This document shows positions 33,001-41,494 of a stretch of DNA of 64,000 nucleotides, one piece after another. Under the pieces are notes generated by a model, which had not been told where the DNA came from, did no database searches, and was given only the letters and a program-made list of their open reading frames with translations. Position numbers and translations under genes: made by a program. How positions within the stretch are numbered: the stretch's first letter is position 1; every line of letters starts with the position of its first letter. Source of the DNA: Micromonospora globbae (GTDB taxonomy: Bacteria > Actinomycetota > Actinomycetes > Mycobacteriales > Micromonosporaceae); contig NZ_RAQQ01000019.1 of NCBI RefSeq assembly GCF_003610785.1, positions 1 to 64,000 of the forward strand. The letters run 5' to 3'.

Positions 33001-36000
33001 GTTCGTCGCCGGCCGGCTGCCGTCCTACATGGTCCCCGAACACATCGCCGTGCTCGACCAGCTCCCGCTCAGCCCCAACGGCAAGATCGACCGGCGGACG
33101 CTCACCGAGCGGCTCGCCGACCGCGCCGACCGGCCCGAGACGGTGCAGCCGCCCGTCGGCCCCGTCGAGACGGCCCTCGCCGCGCTCTGGGCGGAACTGC
33201 TCGGCGTCGCGCAGGTCGGGCGCGGCGACAACTTCTTCACCCTCGGCGGGGACAGCCTGCTCGCCACCCGGCTGCTCGGCCGGATGCGCGCCGCCGGGCT
33301 GGCCGGCGGCCAGCTGCGCCGACTGTTCGCCGAGCCCACGCTCGCCGGGTTCGCCGCCGGCGTCCGCCTCGACCCCACCGTCCGGTCGGCCACCGGGTTC
33401 GTCGCCGACCCGGAGCACCGGTACGAGCCGTTCCCGCCCACCGACGTGCAGCGGGCGTACTGGATCGGCCGGACCGGCGACTTCGCCCTCGGCGAGGTCG
33501 GCTCGCACTGGTACTGGGAGTTCGACGGGCAGGACGTGGACCTCGACCGGCTCACCGAGGCGTGGAACCGCCTGGTCCGCCGGCACGAGATGCTCCGCGC
33601 GGTCTTCGACGCCGACGGGCGGCAGCGCATCCAACCCGAGGTGCCCGAGGTGACCATCCCGGTCACCGAGGGCGAGGCCGCCCTCACCGCGCTGCGGGAG
33701 CGGCTGTCGCACCGGATCGCCGACCCGACGCGCTGGCCCCTCGTGGCCATCGAGGCGGTCCGCTACGGCGACCGCCGGGTACGGCTGGCGTTCAGCTTCG
33801 ACTACATCGTGCTCGACGCGCTGAGCATCGTGACCGTCTTCGCCGAGCTGTCCGCCCTCTACGTCGACCTGGACACGCCGCTGCGCCCCGTCGACGTGTC
33901 GTTCCGCGACTACGTGCTCACCGCGCACCCGGACGAGGCCACCGTGGACGCCGACCGGCGGTACTGGTCGGCGCAGCTCGCCGACCTCCCGCCCGCGCCG
34001 CAACTGCCGCTCGCCGTCGACCCGGAGCGCGTCCGTGCCCCCCGCTTCGTCCGGCACGAGGCCCGGCTCACGCCCGCGCAGTGGAGCGCCCTGGTCGACA
34101 CGGCCCGGGCCCACGGGGTGAGTCCGGCCGCCGTGCTGGCCACCGCGTACGCCGAGGTGCTCTCCGCCTGGAGCGGCCGACCCGACCTCACCCTCAACCT
34201 GACCCTCTTCGACCGGCGCGAGGTCCATCCCGACATCGACCGCGTGCTCGGCGACTTCACCTCCCTGCTGCTCGTCCCGCACCGGCCCGGCGCCGACGAC
34301 AGCTTCCTGGCCCTGGTGCGCCGCTTCCAGGAGCGGATGTGGGACGGCATGGAGCACAACGCCGTCTCCGCCATCTGGGTGCTGCGGGAACTCGCCCGCC
34401 GCACCGGCGCCCCCGCGGCCACCATGCCGGTGGTCTTCACCAGCGCCCTGGGGATCAGCGACGAGCTGGTCAACATGTCCCTGCCGTTCGGCGAGCAGAT
34501 CTGGGGCGCCTCCCAGACCCCGCAGGTGTGGCTCGACAACCAGGTGATGGAGCGCGGCGGCGGGCTCAGCGTCAACTGGGACGTGGTCGCCGAACTGTTC
34601 CCGCCCGGCGTCGTGGAGGCCATGTTCGACGCGTACGTCGACCTGCTGACCTGGCTCGCCACCGCCGACTGGTCCGGCGCCGTGCCGGTCGCGCTGCCCA
34701 CCGCCCAGCGGGGCGTGCGGGCGCGGGTGAACGACACGGCCCGGGTGTTGCCGGTGGGGTTGCTGCACGAGGGGTTCTTCCGGTGGGCGGCCGCGGAGCC
34801 GGGTCGGGTGGCGTTGCTGGGTGACGGGGTGTCGGTGTCCTACGGCGACCTCGCCGGTCGGGTGCTGGCGTTGGCGGGGGCGTTGACGCGGGCCGGGGTG
34901 TGTGCCGGTGACGCGGTGGGGGTGTGTCTGCCCAAGGGGGTGGACCAGGTCGTCGCGGTGCTGGGAGTGCTGGCCGCCGGTGGGGTGTACGTGCCGGTGG
35001 GCGTCGACCAGCCCGCCGTCCGCCGGGACCGCATCCTGACCCGGGCCGGTGTCCGGACCATCGTCGGCGCGGGTGGCGTCTCCCCGGAGGGCGACGGTGG
35101 GGCTCCTCTCGACGCGCCCGTGCCGGTGGACCCCGCGGCACTCGCGTACGTCATCTTCACCTCCGGCTCCACGGGCGAGCCGAAGGGCGTGGAGGTCTCC
35201 CACGCGGCGGCGGTGAACACGCTGGCGGCGGTCTGCGAACGCTTCGACGTGGGGCCGGACGACCGGGTGCTGGCCGTGTCGGCGCTGGACTTCGACCTGT
35301 CGGTGTTCGACATCTTCGGGCTTCTCGGCGCCGGTGGCGCCCTCGTGCTCGTCGGCGAGGACCAGCGCCGCGACGCGCGCGCGTGGCTGCGCCTGGTCAA
35401 TGGGCACGGCGTCACCGTCTGGAACACCGTGCCGGCGCTGCTGGACATGCTGCTCACCGCGGCCGGCGAGGACCCACTGGGCGACCTGCGACTCGCCCTG
35501 GTCTCCGGGGACTGGGTGGGGCTGGACCTGCGGGACCGGCTGGTCGCGCTGCGGCCCGACGCCCGGCTGATCGCCCTCGGCGGCGCCACCGAGGCGGCCG
35601 TCTGGTCGAACGCCTTCGAGGTGGGGGAGGTGCCGGCGCACTGGCGGTCGATCCCGTACGGGTTCCCGCTGCCCAACCAGCGTTATCGGGTGGTGGACGG
35701 TCGGGGTCGGGACTGCCCGGACTGGGTGGTCGGTGAGCTGTGGATCGGCGGGGCCGGGGTCGCGGCGGGCTACCGGGGTGACGCCGAGCGTACGGCGCAG
35801 CGGTTCGTGGAACACGACGGGCTGCGCTGGTACCGCACCGGGGATCTCGGCCGGTACTGGCCGGACGGGACGCTGGAGTTCCTCGGCCGGGCCGACTTCC
35901 AGGTCAAGATCCGCGGGCACCGCATCGAACTCGGCGAGGTCGAGGCCGCCCTCACCGACTGCCCCGGCGTCAAGGAGGCCGTGGCCGTCGCCGTCGGCGG

Positions 36001-36472
36001 CGCGACCCGCCGGCTGGCCGCCGCGATCGTCGCCGAGCCCGGCGCCGGATGCGACCCGGAGGCGGTGACCGCGTTCGTCGCCGGCCGGCTGCCGTCCTAC
36101 ATGGTCCCCGAACACATCGCCGTGCTCGACCAGCTCCCGCTCAGCCCCAACGGCAAGGTCGACCGGAACGCCGTGGCCGCTCGGCTCGCCGCCGGTGACG
36201 ACGCGCCGACCGACGAGCCGCCCCAGCCGGGGCTGGAGGCCGAGCTGGGTGCGCTCTGGGCCGAGCTGCTGGACTGCCCCGTACCCGGGCGGACCCGGAA
36301 CTTCTTCGCCCTCGGCGGGGACAGCCTGCTCGCCACCCGGCTGCTCGCCGCGCTGCGCGAGCGGTACGGCGTGGACCTGCCGATGCGCGGCCTGCTGGAC
36401 CGACCCACGATCGCGGACCTGGCCGCCGCCGTGCGGCACGCCGCCGGCGCGTACGAGGAAGGGACGATATGA
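30038..36472 (+). CDS. NRPS: ArCP-Cy-A-PCP-Cy-A-PCP
   Basis: A 2144-residue synthetase. An aryl carrier domain (about 8-78; Ser in LLERGLDSIGLMRL) loads the starter acid. Cy1 (about 95-520) has EMLVADAHS in place of DxxxxDxxS. A1 (about 550-1015) includes ALDFDLSVFDIFG. PCP1 (Ser in TLGGDSLLATR) is near 1073. Cy2 (about 1127-1547) has a full DYIVLDALS. A2 is about 1573-2037 and PCP2 (ALGGDSLLATR) near 2093. There are no epimerase or MT domains. Reading specificity positions by eye, A2 gives DLFNVSLVWK, close to the cysteine code, while A1 gives DLFQLGLIHK, which is off-code. It should build aryl-thiazoline-thiazoline, the logic of PchE/HMWP2. The stop overlaps the next NRPS start (ATGA). Confidence 0.93.
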   Translation: MPVPTTLTIEGMCADVAALLEEPVSPDDDLLERGLDSIGLMRLAAAWAAAGADLTFAQLIEHRTVRQWHGLVGPGAADATGGGEPVEDDVEVDPDAPFPLATMQHAYWVGRAADQALGGVGAHFYNEFDGRHVDPSRLERAVRALIRRHDMLRARFLDDGRQQITPDGAWPGLTVHDLRDLPEADRERRLTDLRDTLSHRSLRVDRGEVFDIQLSLLPDGATRMHVEIEMLVADAHSFRVLLADLAHLYRRPDEPLPPIGYSYPRYLATHERRRADSREAAAAYWRQRVPELPGGPELPVAVAPERISGHRVVRHHHWLSGTDRDRLAARAREHGITLSMVFLTAFAEVLAAWSSRHRFLLNLPLYDRTPYHPDVPLLSGDFTNLLLLEVDAIDDIPFVARARRLQEQFARDVAHSAYSGVEVLRDLARARSDRGVLAPVVFTSALSLGELFNTDVRECFGDPVWTSSQTPQVWLDNQVTEREGGLYLNWDLVAELFPPGVSEAMFGAYVRLLTHLVDGDWTAPPDLLPTAQRAVRARVNDTARVLPVGLLHEGFFRWAAAEPGRVALLGDGVSVSYGDLAGRVLALAGALTRAGVCAGDAVGVCLPKGVDQVVAVLGVLAAGGVYVPVGVDQPAARRDRIWDRAGAKVVVGAGGLAPGGDGGPALEHAVVRDPGDVAYVIFTSGSTGEPKGVEVPHAAALNTITAIRERFTIGPDDRVLAVSALDFDLSVFDIFGLLGAGGALVLVGEDQRRDAAAWVRLVRQHRVTVWQSVPALLDMLLTAGEAEQRLDHLRLALLGGDWVGLDLRDRLVALRPDARLIALGGTTETAIHSTAFEVGEVPAHWRSIPYGFPLPNQRCRVVDGRGRDCPDWVVGELWIGGAGVAAGYRGDAERTAQRFVQHDGSRWYRTGDLGRYWPDGTLEFLGRADFQVKIRGHRIELGEVEAALTDCPGVKEAVAVAVGGATRRLAAAVVPEPDTTCDPEAVGAFVAGRLPSYMVPEHIAVLDQLPLSPNGKIDRRTLTERLADRADRPETVQPPVGPVETALAALWAELLGVAQVGRGDNFFTLGGDSLLATRLLGRMRAAGLAGGQLRRLFAEPTLAGFAAGVRLDPTVRSATGFVADPEHRYEPFPPTDVQRAYWIGRTGDFALGEVGSHWYWEFDGQDVDLDRLTEAWNRLVRRHEMLRAVFDADGRQRIQPEVPEVTIPVTEGEAALTALRERLSHRIADPTRWPLVAIEAVRYGDRRVRLAFSFDYIVLDALSIVTVFAELSALYVDLDTPLRPVDVSFRDYVLTAHPDEATVDADRRYWSAQLADLPPAPQLPLAVDPERVRAPRFVRHEARLTPAQWSALVDTARAHGVSPAAVLATAYAEVLSAWSGRPDLTLNLTLFDRREVHPDIDRVLGDFTSLLLVPHRPGADDSFLALVRRFQERMWDGMEHNAVSAIWVLRELARRTGAPAATMPVVFTSALGISDELVNMSLPFGEQIWGASQTPQVWLDNQVMERGGGLSVNWDVVAELFPPGVVEAMFDAYVDLLTWLATADWSGAVPVALPTAQRGVRARVNDTARVLPVGLLHEGFFRWAAAEPGRVALLGDGVSVSYGDLAGRVLALAGALTRAGVCAGDAVGVCLPKGVDQVVAVLGVLAAGGVYVPVGVDQPAVRRDRILTRAGVRTIVGAGGVSPEGDGGAPLDAPVPVDPAALAYVIFTSGSTGEPKGVEVSHAAAVNTLAAVCERFDVGPDDRVLAVSALDFDLSVFDIFGLLGAGGALVLVGEDQRRDARAWLRLVNGHGVTVWNTVPALLDMLLTAAGEDPLGDLRLALVSGDWVGLDLRDRLVALRPDARLIALGGATEAAVWSNAFEVGEVPAHWRSIPYGFPLPNQRYRVVDGRGRDCPDWVVGELWIGGAGVAAGYRGDAERTAQRFVEHDGLRWYRTGDLGRYWPDGTLEFLGRADFQVKIRGHRIELGEVEAALTDCPGVKEAVAVAVGGATRRLAAAIVAEPGAGCDPEAVTAFVAGRLPSYMVPEHIAVLDQLPLSPNGKVDRNAVAARLAAGDDAPTDEPPQPGLEAELGALWAELLDCPVPGRTRNFFALGGDSLLATRLLAALRERYGVDLPMRGLLDRPTIADLAAAVRHAAGAYEEGTI
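31650..33080 (+). repeat. Intragenic repeat, first copy (module 1 A domain)
   Basis: Blocks at 31650-31945 and 32438-33080 recur almost base for base 3075 and 3072 bases later, in the module 2 A domain. Between the blocks the sequences diverge, including the specificity region. The first block is rich in TTG and GTG codons, unlike its flanks. Confidence 0.85.
34725..36152 (+). repeat. Intragenic repeat, second copy (module 2 A domain)
   Basis: Partner of the repeat at 31650-33080; matching blocks are 34725-35020 and 35510-36152. The pattern suggests recent module duplication or ongoing gene conversion that has spared the substrate-binding segment. Confidence 0.85.
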
Positions 36473-39400
36473 ACGGGCAGGACCTGGTCGCCGAACTGGC
36501 GCAGCTCGGTGTCCAACTCTGGGAGGAGGACGGCCAGCTGCGCTTCCGGGCCCCGACCGGGGTGCTGACCGAGCAGCGGCGCGCCGCCCTGCGCCAGCAC
36601 CGGGAGCAGGTGCTGGCCGTCGTGCGCGACGCCGCCGTCCCCACCGCCGTCCCGCACCCCGACCAGCGGTACGAGCCGTTCCCGCTCACCGACGTGCAGA
36701 GCGCCTACCTGCTCGGGCGGGGCGACAGCTACGCGTACGGCGGGGTCGGCTGCCACGGCTACGGCGAGCTGACCTTCCCCGAACTGGACGTCGACCGGCT
36801 GGAGTCCGCCTGGCACGAGGTGGTGGCCCGGCACGACATGCTGCGGGCCGTCGTCAACCGGGACGGCTCCCAGCAGGTCCGCCCCGAGGTGCCGCCGTAC
36901 CGGATCGCGGTGCGCGACGTCGACGCGGCCGGCTTCGCCGACGCGGTCGCCGCCACCCGCGCCGAGCTGGACCACCACCGCTACGACCCGCAGCAGTGGC
37001 CCCTGTTCGCGCTGCGGGTCACCCGCGGCCCGGACCGGTGCGTGCTGCACTTCTCCATCGACTTCCTGATCTGCGACTTCGTGAGCATCAACATCCTGCT
37101 CGACGAGCTGGGCCGCCGGTACGCCGGCGATCCGCCCACCGACGCGCTGGAACTGACGTTCCGCGACCACCTGCTGGCCACCGAGCCGCTGCGCTCCGGC
37201 CCCCGCTACGAGGCGGACCGGGACTGGTGGCTGGCCCGCCTCGACGACCTGCCGCCCGCTCCGGAGCTGCCGCTGCGCGGCGACGCGACCGCCGCACCGC
37301 CCCGGTTCCGCCGCCTCGACCTGCGCCTGGACGCGGCCGAGTGGGCGGGGCTGAAGCAGCGGGCCGGCCGGCACGGGGTCAGCCCCTCCGGCGCCGTGCT
37401 CGCCGCGTACGCGGAGGTGATCGCGGCGTGGAGCGCCCATCCTCGGTTCACCATCGACGTCACCCTGCTCAACCGGACCCCGACCCACCCGCAGGTGGAC
37501 CGCATCGTCGGCGACTTCACCTCGGTGAGCCTCCTCGCCGTCGAGCAGGACCCGGACGCGCCGGTGCAGGAGCGCGCGAAGCGCATCCAGGCGCAGCTCT
37601 GGACCGACCTCGACCACCGCCGGTTCTCCGGTGTGGACGTGGTCCGGGAACTGGCCCGCCGCCGGGGCGGCGACGCCGCGCTCATGCCGGTCGTCTTCAC
37701 CAGCGCCATCGGGCTCGGTGGCGACACCGGGGTGGAGGGCTTCGGTGAGCTGGGGTACGGGATCAGCCAGACCCCGCAGGTCTGGATCGACTGCCAGAAC
37801 ATCGAGCGCTCCGGCGGGCTCGCCACCAACTGGGACGTCCGGGAGGGGGTATTCCCCGACGGCGTGGTCGAGCAGATGTTCGCCGCGTACGCCGCGCTGC
37901 TGCGCCGGCTCGCGCTCACCGACGACGCGTGGGAGGAACTGAGCCCCGTCGCGCTGCCCGAGGCGAGCGCCCGGCGGCGCGCCGAGGTCAACGCCACCGC
38001 CGCCCCGCTGCCCGACGGTCTGCTGCACGAGGGGGTGTTCGCGCAGGCGCTGCGGACGCCGGACCGGGTCGCCCTGGTGGCACCGGACGCCACGCTCACG
38101 TACCGGCAGCTCACCGGCCGCGCCGCGGCGGTCGCCGCCCGGCTCGCCGACGCCGGCTGCCGTCCCGGCGACCTGGTGGCCGTGGTCGCCGACAAGGGGT
38201 GGCGGCAGGTGGTCGGGGTGTTCGGGGCGTTGCTGGCCGGCGCCGCGTACGTGCCGGTCGACACCAACCAGCCCCCGGCCCGCCGCGACCTGATCCTCAG
38301 CGGCGCGGGGATCCGGCACGTCCTCACCGAGGCCGCCCGCGCCGACGGTGACTGGCCGACCGGGGTGCGGCCGATCGCCGTGGACGACTGCGACGGGCCG
38401 GCGCCGACGGCACTGCCGCAGCGGGCGGTCGGCCCCGACGACCTGGCCTACGTGATCCACACCTCCGGGTCGACCGGCACCCCGAAGGGGGTGATGATCA
38501 CCCACCGGGCGGCGCTGAACACGGTGGCCGACATCAACGCCCGGTTCGACGTGGGCCCCGACGACCGCGTCCTCGGCCTGGCCAGCCTCGGCTTCGACCT
38601 GAGCGTCTACGACCTGTTCGGGCCGCCCGCCCGCGGCGCCGCGCTGGTGCTGCCCGCGCCCGAGCGGCGGGGCGACCCCACGCACTGGGCGGAACTGGTC
38701 GCCGACCACGAGGTCACCCTCTGGAACTCGGTGCCGGCGCAGCTGCAGATGCTCGCCGACTACCTCGCCGCCGCGCCCATGGTGCGGATCCCGTCGCTGC
38801 GGCTGGCCCTGCTCAGCGGCGACTGGATCCCCGTCACCCTGCCCGACCAGATCCGCGACCTGGTCCCCGGCCTGGCCGTGGTCAGCCTGGGCGGCGCGAC
38901 CGAGGCCGCCATCTGGTCGATCATCCACCCGGTCGGCGCGGTCGACCCGTCCTGGCGCAGCATCCCGTACGGGGTGCCGCTGGCCAACCAGAGCTGGCAC
39001 GTGCTCGACGCCGGGCTGCGCCCCCGACCGGACTGGGTCACCGGTGAGCTGTACATCGGCGGCGCGGGGCTGGCGCGCGGGTACCTCGGCGACGAGACGC
39101 GCACCGCCGAGCGGTTCATCACCCACCCCGAGACGGGGGAGCGGCTGTACCGCACCGGCGACCTCGGCCGGTACCGGCCCGACGGCGTCATCGAGTTCCT
39201 CGGCCGGGAGGACTTCCAGGTCAAGATCCGCGGCCACCGCATCGAGCTGGCCGAGATCGAGTCGGCGCTGCTGGCGCATCCGGCGGTGGGCGGCGCCATC
39301 GCCGTGGTCGACGGCGACCGTCCACTGGAGCGGCGGCTGGCCGCCGTCGTCCAGCCGGCCGCCGTCGAGCCCGGCCCGGGGCGGCCGGTCGACCCGGCGG

Positions 39401-41493
39401 CGCCCGTCGCGGCCGGCGCCGGCGTGGTCGCGGGCGTCGACCTGGAGGCGTACGCGGCGTACCTGCACGACCTCGACCGGCTGGGCCTGGCCGCCATGCT
39501 GGACACCCTGCGCGCCGGTGGCCTCTTCCTCGACGACCGCCCGCACACCCTCGACGAGGTGTACCGGGCGACCCGGGTGGCGCCGCGGCACCGGCGGCTG
39601 CTGCGCCGCTGGATGCGGGCGCTCACCGAGGCCGGTGTGCTGCGCCACGACGACGGCTACCGGCTGGCGGACGCGCCGCCCCTGTCCGCCCGGGCCTGGG
39701 ACGCCGCGGCCGAACGGGCCGCGTCGGTCGGTGAGTCCGCCGAGCTGGTGCGGTACTTCCAGAGCAGCGCCGCCGCGCTGCCGGCGCTGCTGCGCGGCGA
39801 CGAGGACCCGCTCGCGCTGCTCTTCCCCGGCGGCGAGCTGGCGGTGTCGGACAACCTGTACGCCGACGCGCTGTTCAACCGGTGGGCCAACGCGGTGGCG
39901 GGCGCGACGGTCCGCGCCCTCGCGGAGCGGCTCCCCGGTCCGGTGCGGATCGTCGAGGTCGGCGCCGGGTCCGGCGGCACCACGAAGGCGGTCCTCGACG
40001 CGCTGGACGGCCTCGACGTCGACTACCTCTACACCGACCTGTCGGCGTTCTTCCTCGGCGCCGGACGGCAGCGCTTCGGGGACCGGCCCGGGATGCGCTT
40101 CGCGGTGCTCGACCTCGACGCCGACCTGGCCGGCCAGGGGATCGCGCCGAACAGCGCCGACATCGTGGTCGCCGGGGACGTCCTGCACGCCACCCGCGAC
40201 GTGCCGGCCACCCTGCGGCGGCTGCGCGGACTGCTCGCGCCCGGCGGGCACCTCGTGCTGCTGGAGATGACCCGGGAGCACTACCAGATCATGACGTCGC
40301 TGGAACTGCTCGTCCGGCTCGACGACGACCTCGGTGACTTCGCCGACCTGCGGCGGGGCACCGACCGCACGTTCCTGCACGGCGACGAGTGGCGGACCCT
40401 GCTCACCGACGCCGGCGCGTCGCCCGTGCTCGACCTGCCGGCGGCCGGCGACCCGATGGCCGGTCTCGGGATGCGGATCATCGCGGCGCAGGTCAAGGCG
40501 GACCGGCGGCGCGTCGTACCGGACGAGCTGCGGGCGCACCTGGCCGACCGGCTGCCCGACTACATGATCCCCGGCGTGCTGCACGTGGTGGACGAGCTGC
40601 CCCGCACGGCCAACGGCAAGCTCGACCGCGCGGCGGTGCGCCGCCTCGTGACGACCACGACGGCCGGGCCGGAGGAGGCGGCGGCCGCACCGCACTCCGG
40701 CCTGGAGGAGGAGATCGCGGCCGTCTGGGCGGACGTGCTGCGGGTCGAACGGGTGGGCCGGGACGCGGACTTCTTCGGGCTGGGCGGCGACTCGCTGCTC
40801 GCCGCGAAGCTCGCCGGCCAACTCGCCGAGCGGGTGCCGGCCGCCGCCGGTGTCTTCTTCGACGAGCTGCTGCGCCGGATCCTGGAACACCCCACGGTGG
40901 CCGCGCTCGCCGAGTACCTGGGCGCCGTCGCCACCGGCCGCGACGACGAGGAGCCGTCCGAGGCCGAGACCGCCGAGGCCGTGGCGCTGGCCGGGGACGG
41001 CCCACCCCGGTACGTCCTGGTGCACGACGGCAGCGGCCGGCTCGACGGGTACGCCGGACTGCCCGAGCGCCTGGCCGCGTCGGGCCCCGTCTGGGGCGTC
41101 GTGGACGGCGGACTGCACCGGTACGCCGGCCTGGACCCGGCGCCGCTGGTGCAGCGCCTCGCCGCCGACAGCGCCGCCGCGCTGGCCGGGCACCTGTCCG
41201 CCGGGCCGTTGACGCTCGTGGGCCGGGGCGAGGCCGGGGTGCTGGCGCTCGAACTGGCACGCCAGCTCACCGAGTCCGGGGTGGATCTCGCCGGCCTGGC
41301 CGTCGTCGACCCGGTTCCCGGTGACGGCTACGGCAGCTCCCCGTACGCCGGTGACGTCACGTTGCTCTGCCCCGGCGAGCCGGACGGCGCGGCGGTGGAC
41401 TGGTGGCGCGACGTGTGCCTCGGTGACCTGGCCGTGCACCGGGTGCCGGACGACCCCGCCTGCTGGGCGGGACCGATCGCCGGGGAGGGCTGA
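36469..41493 (+). CDS. NRPS: docking-Cy-A(MT)-PCP-degenerate TE
   Basis: A 1674-residue synthetase. Residues 1-55 look like a TubC-type N-terminal docking domain. Cy3 (about 66-490) has an intact DFLICDFVS. The A domain starts near 518; its specificity residues read as DLYNLSLIWK, the classic cysteine code. A methyltransferase is inserted after GHRIELAEIESALL (about 990-1345; SAM motif IVEVGAGSGGTTKAV), as in PchF and HMWP1. A PCP (GLGGDSLLAAK) is near 1440. The last 165 residues resemble a thioesterase, but the GxSxG position reads GRGEAG, the lid is missing and the final His motif is VPDDPACW, so it should be inactive. Expected output is a third, methylated thiazoline or thiazolidine ring. 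Confidence 0.92.
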   Translation: MNGQDLVAELAQLGVQLWEEDGQLRFRAPTGVLTEQRRAALRQHREQVLAVVRDAAVPTAVPHPDQRYEPFPLTDVQSAYLLGRGDSYAYGGVGCHGYGELTFPELDVDRLESAWHEVVARHDMLRAVVNRDGSQQVRPEVPPYRIAVRDVDAAGFADAVAATRAELDHHRYDPQQWPLFALRVTRGPDRCVLHFSIDFLICDFVSINILLDELGRRYAGDPPTDALELTFRDHLLATEPLRSGPRYEADRDWWLARLDDLPPAPELPLRGDATAAPPRFRRLDLRLDAAEWAGLKQRAGRHGVSPSGAVLAAYAEVIAAWSAHPRFTIDVTLLNRTPTHPQVDRIVGDFTSVSLLAVEQDPDAPVQERAKRIQAQLWTDLDHRRFSGVDVVRELARRRGGDAALMPVVFTSAIGLGGDTGVEGFGELGYGISQTPQVWIDCQNIERSGGLATNWDVREGVFPDGVVEQMFAAYAALLRRLALTDDAWEELSPVALPEASARRRAEVNATAAPLPDGLLHEGVFAQALRTPDRVALVAPDATLTYRQLTGRAAAVAARLADAGCRPGDLVAVVADKGWRQVVGVFGALLAGAAYVPVDTNQPPARRDLILSGAGIRHVLTEAARADGDWPTGVRPIAVDDCDGPAPTALPQRAVGPDDLAYVIHTSGSTGTPKGVMITHRAALNTVADINARFDVGPDDRVLGLASLGFDLSVYDLFGPPARGAALVLPAPERRGDPTHWAELVADHEVTLWNSVPAQLQMLADYLAAAPMVRIPSLRLALLSGDWIPVTLPDQIRDLVPGLAVVSLGGATEAAIWSIIHPVGAVDPSWRSIPYGVPLANQSWHVLDAGLRPRPDWVTGELYIGGAGLARGYLGDETRTAERFITHPETGERLYRTGDLGRYRPDGVIEFLGREDFQVKIRGHRIELAEIESALLAHPAVGGAIAVVDGDRPLERRLAAVVQPAAVEPGPGRPVDPAAPVAAGAGVVAGVDLEAYAAYLHDLDRLGLAAMLDTLRAGGLFLDDRPHTLDEVYRATRVAPRHRRLLRRWMRALTEAGVLRHDDGYRLADAPPLSARAWDAAAERAASVGESAELVRYFQSSAAALPALLRGDEDPLALLFPGGELAVSDNLYADALFNRWANAVAGATVRALAERLPGPVRIVEVGAGSGGTTKAVLDALDGLDVDYLYTDLSAFFLGAGRQRFGDRPGMRFAVLDLDADLAGQGIAPNSADIVVAGDVLHATRDVPATLRRLRGLLAPGGHLVLLEMTREHYQIMTSLELLVRLDDDLGDFADLRRGTDRTFLHGDEWRTLLTDAGASPVLDLPAAGDPMAGLGMRIIAAQVKADRRRVVPDELRAHLADRLPDYMIPGVLHVVDELPRTANGKLDRAAVRRLVTTTTAGPEEAAAAPHSGLEEEIAAVWADVLRVERVGRDADFFGLGGDSLLAAKLAGQLAERVPAAAGVFFDELLRRILEHPTVAALAEYLGAVATGRDDEEPSEAETAEAVALAGDGPPRYVLVHDGSGRLDGYAGLPERLAASGPVWGVVDGGLHRYAGLDPAPLVQRLAADSAAALAGHLSAGPLTLVGRGEAGVLALELARQLTESGVDLAGLAVVDPVPGDGYGSSPYAGDVTLLCPGEPDGAAVDWWRDVCLGDLAVHRVPDDPACWAGPIAGEG

Positions 41494-41494
41494 C

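Noticed and set aside
30110..36439. A 2109-codon minus-strand frame opposite the first NRPS
   Set aside because: It is the complement of highly biased GC-rich codons, with His/Gly/Arg-rich low-complexity product; the plus strand has complete NRPS domains.
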